The notes under the pieces were generated by a model, which saw nothing but the letters and a program-made list of their open reading frames with translations, searched no databases and was not told where the DNA came from. A program made the translations under genes and the position numbers. 64,000 bases of DNA from RGIG4708 sp045633845 (lineage in GTDB: Bacteria; Bacillota; Clostridia; UMGS1810), in NCBI GenBank assembly GCA_045633845.1, contig JAZQZC010000010.1, forward strand, positions 54,368 through 118,367. Direction: 5' to 3'. Each line of letters opens with the position of its first letter. Positions within the stretch are counted from its first letter, which is position 1. Positions 25,128-33,014 of the stretch are shown here, in pieces.

Positions 25128-27419
25128 ATGGATGGACAAATGACAGGACTCGACCTTAAAATAGGCGAGGTAGCTTCCAGAATTAAAGAACTTCGTCATA
25201 TTGAAGGCATTTCGAAAATTACAATGGCCAAACTCACAGGTGTGTCTGTAGAAGAATATGCTGCATGTGAAGATGGTACACATGACCTCAGCTTTGCTTT
25301 TATTTACAGATGCGCTTTGGCATTTAAAGTCAATGTCACAGATATTATCGAGGGCAGCAGCCCTAAGCTTAAATCGTATACTGTAACTAAAAAGGGCAGG
25401 GGAACTGAAATTCAAAAGGCTCACGGAATGGTGTATTACAGCCTTGCGTCAGACTTTAAAGACAGAGTGTCCGAGCCTCTTTATGTAAAATGTAAGTATG
25501 ACGCAAATGCCGAACGCAAGGAGATTGAGCTTACTACTCACGAGGGTCAGGAGCTTGACCTTGTGATAAGTGGTACTATGAAAATTCAAATCGGCAGCCA
25601 TACCGAAATTCTTACTGCAGGCGACTCTATATATTACGATAGTTCAACACCTCATGGTATGATTGCAGCTGATGGCGAGGATATGGAATTTTATGCCATA
25701 GTGCTTCAGGGCGGTATGGGAGCAGAAGCAATTAATGACAACAAGTATCATGTTAAAAAGAAAACCGCAAAAGTTGTTAAACACACCGAACGAGTATGGC
25801 AAAACTTTATCGAAGTTACCGAGGACGAAAACGGGTCTCTTGAAACAATTAACTTTAAAAATGAAGATAAATTCAACTTTGCATTTGATGTTATTGATGC
25901 AATTGCCGACAAACAGCCCGATAAGGTTGCCATGGTTCATCTTGACAAAGACAGAAACGAAAAAATCTTCACATTTATGGATTTGAAAAAAGAATCTGCA
26001 AGATGTGCTAATTATTTTACTTCAATTGGTATTAAGCGCGGCGATAAGGTAATGCTTGTTCTTCGCCGTAATTATCAATTCTGGATTGCTATACTTGCTC
26101 TGCACAAAATTGGAGCTGTTGCAATTCCTGCATCAAATTTGCTTAAAGCACACGATTATAATTACCGGTTTAAGGCTGCAAGCGTTAGCACAATTATTTG
26201 CAGCAGTCAGGGTGTAATGGCAGATGAAGCTGATTTGGGTGCTGAGGGCTGCGATGAGCTTGTAAACAAAATTATAGTTAATGGCTCAAGAGACGGATGG
26301 CGCAATTTTGATGAAGAAGTTGCAAGATTTTCGGATGTATATGAGCGCAGTGATGATGCACCATGCGGTGATGATGATATGCTTTTGTACTTTACATCAG
26401 GCACAACAGGCAATCCAAAAATGGCACTTCACTGCTACAAATATGCTCTTGGTCATTTCCACACTGCTAACTATTGGCATTGTGTAGACCCTGACGGCTT
26501 GCATCTTACAATTTCTGACACGGGCTGGGCAAAAGCCGCATGGGGCAAAATATACGGTCAGTGGCTTTGCGAAGCAGGAATTTTTGTATACGACTTTGAC
26601 AAATTTGAAGCAGCAGACATTTTACCGATGTTTGCCAAGTACCACATTACTACTTTTTGTGCACCTCCTACAATGCTCCGTATGCTCATTAAAGAGGATA
26701 TAAGCAAGTATGATATGTCATCTATTTCACATGCTACAACAGCAGGTGAAGCGCTTAATCCTGAGGTTTTCCGCCAGATAGAAAAGCTTTTGGATGTAAA
26801 GGTTATGGAGGGCTTTGGTCAGACAGAAACCACCTGTGTTATAGGTAATCTTTACGGCAGAGAATTTAAGCTTGGTGCTATGGGCAAACCTGTACCGCTT
26901 TACGATGTTGACATAGTTGATTCCGAAGGCAAGAGCGTTAAAACGGGTGAAAACGGCGAAATTGTTATACGTACTTCCGAACGTGTACCTTGCGGTCTGT
27001 TTAAAGGCTACTACCGAGATGAGCAAAAAACAGCAGAAGTATGGCACGACGGCTTGTATCACACAGGCGATGTTGCATATCGGGATGAAGACGGATTTTA
27101 CTATTATGTTGGTCGAGTTGATGATGTTATTAAATCATCCGGCTATCGCATAGGACCTTTTGAAATCGAAAGTGTTATTATGGAGCTTCCGTATGTTGTT
27201 GAATGTGGTGTATCTCCGGCTCCTGACCCTGTAAGAGGTCAAGTTGTAAAAGCAAGTATCGTTCTTACAAAGGGCACTGCACCGAGTGAAGAGCTTAAGC
27301 TTGAAATTCAGAATTACGTTAAAAAGCATACAGCTCCTTACAAGTATCCGCGAATAGTTGAGTTTAAGGAAAGTCTGCCAAAAACAACAAGTGGCAAAAT
27401 TATAAGAGCACAGCTTTAA
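25128..27419 (+). CDS. HTH-cupin-acyl-CoA synthetase fusion (AMP-forming)
   Basis: 763 residues in three parts. Residues about 10-75 form an XRE-type helix-turn-helix (RIKELRHIEGISKITMAKLT). Residues about 85-195 form a cupin barrel (EGQELDLVISGTMKIQIG, AGDSIYYDSSTPHG). Residues about 225-763 are an AMP-forming ligase with A3 YFTSGTTGNPK (about 422-431), A5 EGFGQTETT, A7 YHTGDVAYRDEDGFYY and the C-terminal catalytic Lys in KTTSGKIIR. The ligase half resembles medium-chain acyl-CoA/acetyl-CoA synthetases; the acyl substrate is not predictable. ATG 25128 is used because AAAGG is 12 bases upstream; ATG 25116 abuts it and ATG 25140 is also possible. Expression is controlled by the T-box leader. 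It is monocistronic, with a terminator after it. Confidence 0.9.
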   Translation: MDGQMTGLDLKIGEVASRIKELRHIEGISKITMAKLTGVSVEEYAACEDGTHDLSFAFIYRCALAFKVNVTDIIEGSSPKLKSYTVTKKGRGTEIQKAHGMVYYSLASDFKDRVSEPLYVKCKYDANAERKEIELTTHEGQELDLVISGTMKIQIGSHTEILTAGDSIYYDSSTPHGMIAADGEDMEFYAIVLQGGMGAEAINDNKYHVKKKTAKVVKHTERVWQNFIEVTEDENGSLETINFKNEDKFNFAFDVIDAIADKQPDKVAMVHLDKDRNEKIFTFMDLKKESARCANYFTSIGIKRGDKVMLVLRRNYQFWIAILALHKIGAVAIPASNLLKAHDYNYRFKAASVSTIICSSQGVMADEADLGAEGCDELVNKIIVNGSRDGWRNFDEEVARFSDVYERSDDAPCGDDDMLLYFTSGTTGNPKMALHCYKYALGHFHTANYWHCVDPDGLHLTISDTGWAKAAWGKIYGQWLCEAGIFVYDFDKFEAADILPMFAKYHITTFCAPPTMLRMLIKEDISKYDMSSISHATTAGEALNPEVFRQIEKLLDVKVMEGFGQTETTCVIGNLYGREFKLGAMGKPVPLYDVDIVDSEGKSVKTGENGEIVIRTSERVPCGLFKGYYRDEQKTAEVWHDGLYHTGDVAYRDEDGFYYYVGRVDDVIKSSGYRIGPFEIESVIMELPYVVECGVSPAPDPVRGQVVKASIVLTKGTAPSEELKLEIQNYVKKHTAPYKYPRIVEFKESLPKTTSGKIIRAQL

Positions 27420-27424
27420 TATGG

Positions 27425-27454
27425 GCATCGGCGAATTGTTTCGCCGATGCTTTT
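27425..27454 (+). terminator. terminator after the fusion synthetase
   Basis: Stem gcatcggcgaa / ttcgccgatgc followed by TTTT. Confidence 0.85.
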
Positions 27455-27489
27455 GTATTATGTTTTAAATTCAATTAACATGCGATTTG

Positions 27490-27518
27490 TTGACTTTTAA
27501 GTTTGAAACTGATATAAT
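27490..27518 (+). promoter_or_regulatory. sigma-A promoter of lipid-kinase cassette
   Basis: TTGACT (27490-27495) and TATAAT (27513-27518), 17-base spacer, 50 bases before the kinase start. Confidence 0.8.
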
Positions 27519-27568
27519 TTGATAATAAGGGTAAATTAGTAACAATTTGATTTACAGAGGTAAACTAT

Positions 27569-28459
27569 ATGAAAAATTTGTTGTTGATTTTAAATCCTAA
27601 CGCAGGAATGAAAAAGGCAAATAAATATCTTACCGATATTTTGGTTTTGTTTAAAAGTTATGGTTATGAGAGCACAGTGTGTGTTACAACCGATGGGAAT
27701 GATGCATTTAAATATGTGCAAAAGTATTATAATGACAGTGAATTAATAGTTTGTATCGGCGGCGATGGTACATTTAATCAGGTTGTTGAAGCTGTTATAG
27801 AATTAAAATGCAACAAGCCAATAGGATATATTCCCGCCGGAAGCACCAATGACTTTGCAAACAGTCTTAAGCTCAGCAAAAAGATTTTGGAAGCTGCCGA
27901 GGACATTATGACAGGAATGATTGTTAATATTGACATCGGCAAGTTTAATGACAGGTATTTTTCGTATGTTGCATCCTGTGGCTTGTTTACAAAAGCATCG
28001 TATGCAACACCGCAGAATGTAAAAAATATGTATGGTCATCTTGCTTATGTACTTGAAGGCATCAAAGATTTAACAGCTATAAAAAGTGAGCATCTTAAAT
28101 TTGAATTTGACGGCAAGGTTTATGAAGACGACTATGTTTTTGCGGCTGTATGCAATTCTACTTCTGTAGGTGGTGTCCTTACTCTCAAGCCTGATGCAGT
28201 TGACCTTAATGATGGATTGTTTGAAATATTGCTTATTAAGATGCCAAAAAATATTATGGATTTGAATGCAATAATTGTTGCTCTCAACACACAGGAGTAT
28301 AATACAGAAATGATTACATTCCATTCTGTATCATCTGCAAAAATATACGCTGATAAAAACACCAACTGGACAATTGATGGTGAATTTATGAGAGGGTGTG
28401 ACATTATTGATATGCAGGGTATTAATAATGCCATAAAAATTGTTGTTCCAAACAGATAA
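27569..28459 (+). CDS. diacylglycerol kinase catalytic-domain lipid kinase
   Basis: 296 residues of the DagK/YegS/BmrU family, which phosphorylate diacylglycerol or related lipids at the membrane. Features are the N-terminal LLILNPNAGMKKA, nucleotide-binding GGDGTFNQVV, PAGSTNDFANSL, and the C-terminal beta domain with DAVDLNDGLFEILLI and WTIDGE. Diacylglycerol, sphingoid-type and undecaprenol-type substrates occur in this family and cannot be separated from sequence. It heads a three-gene unit with an E2-like acyltransferase and an acyl-CoA ligase (18-base gap, then zero gap), which suggests a shared lipid-acylation role. Confidence 0.9.
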   Translation: MKNLLLILNPNAGMKKANKYLTDILVLFKSYGYESTVCVTTDGNDAFKYVQKYYNDSELIVCIGGDGTFNQVVEAVIELKCNKPIGYIPAGSTNDFANSLKLSKKILEAAEDIMTGMIVNIDIGKFNDRYFSYVASCGLFTKASYATPQNVKNMYGHLAYVLEGIKDLTAIKSEHLKFEFDGKVYEDDYVFAAVCNSTSVGGVLTLKPDAVDLNDGLFEILLIKMPKNIMDLNAIIVALNTQEYNTEMITFHSVSSAKIYADKNTNWTIDGEFMRGCDIIDMQGINNAIKIVVPNR

Positions 28460-28476
28460 TTATAACGGAGGTATTT

Positions 28477-29379
28477 ATGTCAAACCAACGAAAGAAAAAC
28501 AAAAAAGACAGATATGACGGATATTATGTGTCTGATATCAGCTCTATGCACAAAATAATGCCATATTTAATGCCTAACCGAACCGATAACGAATGCATGC
28601 TCGATTATCAGCTTGATATGACCGAAGCGGTAAAATATGTTGAAAGTAAAAATGCTGAAAATCCTGAGCATAGGTATACAGTTTTTCATGTAATTATGGC
28701 GGCACTTGCAAAGCTTATATATTTAAAGCCGCGGCTGAATTATTTTACATCAGGGTACAGACTTTATGAACGCAAAGATTTGTCTTTTACTTTTGTTGCT
28801 AAAAACAAGATGGAAGAAAAAGCTGACGAATCAATTTTGATTTTTAAATACAACAGAGAAAGTGATGTTTCGCCCATTGAGCAAGTACATAACTTTGTTT
28901 GCGGTGAGGTTTACAAAATAAGAAAGCACTCACAAAAGGATGCTACCACAAATGAAATTGATATTATTGCAAAGCTTCCGAGATTTATGCTCAAAATTTT
29001 GTTTGCTGTACTTCACAGAATGAGCTTTTACGGAAGAATGCCAAAAATATTCCGACCGATTGACCCATATTCATCATCGGTATTTATTTCTAACCTTGGC
29101 AGTATTAAAATGAGCGCCGATTATCACCATCTTGCCAACTGGAGCACAAATTCACTGTTTGTAATTATCGGCGAAATGAAAAAGCAGCCGTTTTTTAATG
29201 ATGATGGTAGCTACAAAATGAAACCGGCACTTAATCTTGGCGTTACGGTTGATGAGCGTATCGCAGACGGATTTTACTTTGCCAAAAGCATAAAATTATT
29301 ACAAAAGATATTACAAAATCCTCAAATTCTTGATTTGCCAATCGGCGCAGAAATGGATTTTGAGCAGGAGGATAATTAA
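28477..29379 (+). CDS. E2-type acyltransferase-fold protein lacking lipoyl domain and catalytic His
   Basis: 300 residues with the catalytic-domain fold of 2-oxoacid dehydrogenase E2 / chloramphenicol acetyltransferase. FHVIMAALAKLIYLKPRLN, SVFISNLGSIKMSADYHH and the active-site region VTVDERIADGFYFAK can be matched. No lipoyl or subunit-binding domain is present. The usual DHRxxDG motif reads DERIADG, so the catalytic His is Glu. The true active base may lie elsewhere, or the protein may not act as a classical acetyltransferase. The lipid kinase and acyl-CoA ligase neighbours make an acyl-CoA-utilising lipid enzyme plausible. It has a strong AACGGAGG ribosome site. Confidence 0.8.
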   Translation: MSNQRKKNKKDRYDGYYVSDISSMHKIMPYLMPNRTDNECMLDYQLDMTEAVKYVESKNAENPEHRYTVFHVIMAALAKLIYLKPRLNYFTSGYRLYERKDLSFTFVAKNKMEEKADESILIFKYNRESDVSPIEQVHNFVCGEVYKIRKHSQKDATTNEIDIIAKLPRFMLKILFAVLHRMSFYGRMPKIFRPIDPYSSSVFISNLGSIKMSADYHHLANWSTNSLFVIIGEMKKQPFFNDDGSYKMKPALNLGVTVDERIADGFYFAKSIKLLQKILQNPQILDLPIGAEMDFEQEDN

Positions 29380-31083
29380 ATGAGCGTAAATACTCCATGG
29401 CTTAAAAATTACGGTGATGTAAAGTTTAATCTTCAATATCCTGAAACTACAATGAGCGAACAGGTAATTAATATTGCAGCAGGCAAGCCTGATGGAATTG
29501 CACTTTCGTTTATGGGCCGCAATATTAAATATTCTACTCTTGCCGATATGATACAAAAATGTGCAAAAGCGTTTGCAAAAATTGGTGTAATACCTGGCAG
29601 TTGCGTAACACTTTGTATGCCTAATGTGCCGCAAAATGTATATGCACTGTATGCGCTTAATATGATTGGTGCAACAGTTAGTGTTATACATCCGTTGTCA
29701 TCAGAAGAAGAGATTATTTATTATCTTAAAGAGACCGATTCAAAGATAGTAGTTACCCTTGATATGTTTTACAATAAATTAATGCAGGTTGATGCAAGAT
29801 ACAAGCTCAAAAAGCTTGTTGTAGCAAGTATTTCCGATGAGCTGTCGCTTGTAATGAGTATTGGTTTTAAGCTCACCAAGGGCAGAAAAATTCAAAAGCC
29901 GCAGTATAATGATACTGTAATTTCCTGGAATGATTTTCTTGCTGCAGGCAACTCTTGTACAGATGGTTATAACAATAAAATGGACCTCGATGATACTGCA
30001 GTTATTTTGTTTTCGGGCGGTACCACAGGTGTTTCAAAAGGCGTTGAGCTTACCAACCGCAACTTTAACTGTCTTGCAATGCAAACTGTGGAAATGAGCC
30101 ATTATGATGTTAAAAATATGAGCATGCTTGCTGCAATGCCTATGTTTCATGGATTTGGTCTTGGTGTATGCGTTCATACATTGCTCGCAGTAGGTGGACG
30201 TTCGATACTTGTGCCTCAGTTTAATGCAAAAGAATACTGCAAGCTCATCAAAACTCAAAAGCCTAACTTTATTGCAGGTGTACCAACTTTGTTTGAAGCT
30301 ATATGCTCCAATGATATGCTTGATGGAGTAGACCTTTCATTTTTGAAAGGCGTATTTTCGGGTGGTGATTCGCTTCCTGTAGATTTAAAGAAAAAGTTTG
30401 ACAAATTTCTTGCTGACCATGGTTCAGCCACCCGCATAAGAGAGGGTTATGGAACAACCGAGTGTGTTACAGCAAGCTGCCTTACACCATATATAAATGA
30501 AAAAGAGGGAAGTATAGGATTGCCTTTCCCCGACACATATTACAAAATATGTGAGCTGGGCACTACCAAGCAAGCAGAATATGGTCAGTTTGGTGAAATA
30601 TGTATTTCAGGTCCAACGGTTATGAAGGGCTATCTTAACCATGAGGAAGAAACTGCAAATACTCTTGAAACACATGAGGACGGACTTGTGTGGCTTCGCA
30701 CTGGTGACCTTGGATATATGGATGCAGATGGATATGTTTACTTTAAACAGCGCATTAAAAGAATGATTATAACAAGTGGGTATAATGTGTATCCGTCACA
30801 GATAGAAAATATACTCAACAATCATGAATCGGTGTTTATGAGCTGTGTAATTGGTGTTCCCGACAAGTACAAAATTCAAAAAATCAAAGCTTTTATTGTG
30901 CTCAATACTGGCTATGAGCCCAATGATGATACAAAACAGAATATCATTGAGTATTGCAAAAAGCATATTGCAAAATATGCAATGCCTTATGATATAGAAT
31001 TTCGTGCATCACTTCCGACTACAAAAGTAGGAAAGATTGCATACGGAGAGCTTGAAAAAGAAGTTACTGCCGTAACTGAATAA
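29380..31083 (+). CDS. AMP-dependent acyl-CoA ligase (long-chain type)
   Basis: 567 residues of the ANL superfamily, activating a carboxylic acid through acyl-AMP to a thioester. Motifs: A3 ILFSGGTTGVSKGVEL, A4/A5 YGTTECV, A7 LRTGDLGYMDADGYVYF, A8 IKRMIITSGYNVYPSQIE and a C-terminal TTKVGKIAY with the catalytic Lys. It resembles fatty-acyl-CoA and 4-coumarate ligases more than acetyl-CoA synthetases. Its ATG directly follows the stop of the E2-like gene, so the two are translationally coupled. It could supply the acyl donor for its neighbour. The substrate is unknown. Confidence 0.9.
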   Translation: MSVNTPWLKNYGDVKFNLQYPETTMSEQVINIAAGKPDGIALSFMGRNIKYSTLADMIQKCAKAFAKIGVIPGSCVTLCMPNVPQNVYALYALNMIGATVSVIHPLSSEEEIIYYLKETDSKIVVTLDMFYNKLMQVDARYKLKKLVVASISDELSLVMSIGFKLTKGRKIQKPQYNDTVISWNDFLAAGNSCTDGYNNKMDLDDTAVILFSGGTTGVSKGVELTNRNFNCLAMQTVEMSHYDVKNMSMLAAMPMFHGFGLGVCVHTLLAVGGRSILVPQFNAKEYCKLIKTQKPNFIAGVPTLFEAICSNDMLDGVDLSFLKGVFSGGDSLPVDLKKKFDKFLADHGSATRIREGYGTTECVTASCLTPYINEKEGSIGLPFPDTYYKICELGTTKQAEYGQFGEICISGPTVMKGYLNHEEETANTLETHEDGLVWLRTGDLGYMDADGYVYFKQRIKRMIITSGYNVYPSQIENILNNHESVFMSCVIGVPDKYKIQKIKAFIVLNTGYEPNDDTKQNIIEYCKKHIAKYAMPYDIEFRASLPTTKVGKIAYGELEKEVTAVTE

Positions 31084-31091
31084 GTAACAAA

Positions 31092-31132
31092 GTGAGTTCG
31101 AAACCATCCTCACTATAAATAAAACTAAGGAG
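31092..31132 (+). ncRNA. preQ1-I riboswitch
   Basis: P1 stem GTGAG (31092-31096) / CTCAC (31109-31113) with a loop starting TTCG, followed by the A-rich tail TATAAATAAAACTAAGGAG. The GUUC, CUAUAAA and AAAACUAAGG elements line up with the Bacillus queC-type preQ1-I aptamer. The tail overlaps the ribosome site AAGGAG (31127-31132) of queT, 8 bases before its ATG, so control should be translational: preQ1 bound, ribosome site hidden. Confidence 0.88.
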
Positions 31133-31140
31133 AGATTTAA

Positions 31141-31611
31141 ATGAAAACAAATAATGTAACAAAGGCCGCAATTATTGCTGCAATGTATATCATTCTGACG
31201 TACGTTACCAATATTTTTGGTCTTGCAAACGGAGCCATTCAGGTACGCATAAGCGAAGCACTTACGGTACTTCCGTATTTTACTTTTGCGGCTGTGCCCG
31301 GATTGTTTGTGGGGTGCTTACTATCAAACATAGTTACCGGTTGTGCGTTAATTGATGTGATATTTGGCAGCGTTGCAACTTTGATTGGAGCTTTAGGTAC
31401 TTATGCACTAAAAAAGCATAAGTATGCTGCGCCTGTTCCTCCTATTGTGTCTAACACTGTTATTATACCCATTGTTATTATGGTAACATCGGGAACAGTG
31501 CTCAATTTTTGGTATGTTGCATTTACCATTTTTATTGGTGAAGCAATTTCCTGCGGGTTATTGGGGACATATTTAATCAAAATGCTTGAAAAACGAAAAA
31601 ACATATTTTAA
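31141..31611 (+). CDS. queT: queuosine-precursor ECF transporter substrate subunit QueT
   Basis: 156-residue integral membrane S-component with five to six hydrophobic segments. The conserved IQVRISEALTVLPYF motif identifies the QueT family, which takes up a 7-deazaguanine precursor (preQ0/preQ1 or queuine) with a shared ECF energising module not present here. The preQ1-I riboswitch covering its ribosome site gives independent support. A queuosine-pathway enzyme, QueH, lies 26 kb away in this window. A terminator follows the stop at once. Confidence 0.95.
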   Translation: MKTNNVTKAAIIAAMYIILTYVTNIFGLANGAIQVRISEALTVLPYFTFAAVPGLFVGCLLSNIVTGCALIDVIFGSVATLIGALGTYALKKHKYAAPVPPIVSNTVIIPIVIMVTSGTVLNFWYVAFTIFIGEAISCGLLGTYLIKMLEKRKNIF

Positions 31612-31635
31612 AGGGACTGTTAAAGTCCCTTTTTG
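31611..31635 (+). terminator. terminator after queT
   Basis: Stem aaagggact / agtcccttt with a short loop and five T in all. Confidence 0.85.
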
Positions 31636-31661
31636 TGTTATAGGTAATTGTGTCAAAAACC

Positions 31662-31690
31662 TTGACTTTTTGCACTATTGGGAGTAAAAT
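31662..31690 (+). promoter_or_regulatory. sigma-A promoter of hisS-aspS
   Basis: TTGACT (31662-31667) and TAAAAT (31685-31690), 17-base spacer, about 50 bases before hisS. Unlike in many Firmicutes, there is no T-box here. Confidence 0.7.
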
Positions 31691-31742
31691 AAATAATGTA
31701 TATTTGTGTAGTTTTTGATGTAACAGATAAGGAGGAATACCT

Positions 31743-33014
31743 ATGATTATAAAGGCACCAAAGGGAACTATGGATGTTATTCCCGAAAATTCTTATAAAT
31801 GGCAATATATTGAGCAAAAGATGAGAGAAATAACAAGAGAGTTCGGTGTATACGAAATCAGAACACCGGTGTTTGAACACACAGAATTGTTTGCACGCGG
31901 CGTTGGTGATACAACAGATGTTGTTGAAAAAGAAATGTATACCTTTAATGATAAAGGCGACAGAAGCATTACACTCAGACCTGAGGGTACAGCGGGAGCA
32001 GTAAGATTATTTATCGAACATGGACTTTTTAACAACCCTATGCCAATTAAAACATATTATCTCACAAGCTGCTACAGATACGAAAAGCCTCAGGCCGGCA
32101 GAATGAGAGAATTTCATCAGTTTGGTATTGAGTATTTTGGCTCGGGCGCTCCCTCTGCCGATGCAGAGATTATGGAGCTTGCTCTGACACTTTATGACCG
32201 CCTTGGTCTTAAAGGACTCTCGCTTAATATCAACAGTATTGGCTGCCCCAAATGCCGAAGTGAGTACAACAAAAAGCTCAAAGAGTATTTGCAAAACAAT
32301 TATGATAATTTGTGCGATACCTGCAAGAGCCGCTTTGACCGAAATCCAATGCGTATTCTTGATTGTAAAAGTAATATTTGTAAGGATATAGTTAAAGATG
32401 CTCCGCTTTTGATTGACCATATTTGTGATGAATGCAGCGACCACTTTGAACAGGTAAAAAAATATCTTGAGGCAGTTGGAATTAAATATTCTGTAGACCC
32501 ATATATTGTTCGTGGTCTTGACTATTATACCAAAACTGTGTTTGAAATTATCGCACAAAACAAAAATTCAAACAATACAATTTGCGGCGGCGGCCGATAT
32601 GACAGACTTGTTGAAGAGCTTGGCGGCAATGCAACTCCTGCCTGCGGTTTTGCACTTGGTATGGAACGACTTCTTCTCACAATGGAAGAGCAGGGCATAC
32701 AAATACCAAATAACAGTAATGTTAAGCTTTATATAGGCAATATAGGTGCAGACAACGGTATATACGCACACAAGCTTGCGCACGAACTCAGAGTTGGCGG
32801 CATAAGCGTAGAAACAGACCACCTTGGCAAAAGTGTTAAGGCTCAGCTTAAATATGCAAATAAAATTAATGCGGAATATACAATTGTACTTGGTGATGAT
32901 GAAATTTCGACAAATCAGTGCAAAATTAAAAATATGTCTGACGGAAGCGAAACCGCTTTGCAAATTGACGCCAAAAGTATAATTGACCACATAAATCAGG
33001 AGGATAAAGCATAA
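31743..33014 (+). CDS. hisS: histidyl-tRNA synthetase
   Basis: Class II synthetase charging tRNA-His. It is 423 residues: motif 1 region near KGTMDVIP, motif 2 CYRYEKPQAGRMREFHQFG, histidine-binding RGLDYYTKTVFEI, motif 3 GFALGMERLLL and a C-terminal anticodon-binding domain (VKLYIGNIGADNG onward). The ATG follows AAGGAGG. It overlaps the aspS start by one base. Confidence 0.98.
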   Translation: MIIKAPKGTMDVIPENSYKWQYIEQKMREITREFGVYEIRTPVFEHTELFARGVGDTTDVVEKEMYTFNDKGDRSITLRPEGTAGAVRLFIEHGLFNNPMPIKTYYLTSCYRYEKPQAGRMREFHQFGIEYFGSGAPSADAEIMELALTLYDRLGLKGLSLNINSIGCPKCRSEYNKKLKEYLQNNYDNLCDTCKSRFDRNPMRILDCKSNICKDIVKDAPLLIDHICDECSDHFEQVKKYLEAVGIKYSVDPYIVRGLDYYTKTVFEIIAQNKNSNNTICGGGRYDRLVEELGGNATPACGFALGMERLLLTMEEQGIQIPNNSNVKLYIGNIGADNGIYAHKLAHELRVGGISVETDHLGKSVKAQLKYANKINAEYTIVLGDDEISTNQCKIKNMSDGSETALQIDAKSIIDHINQEDKA

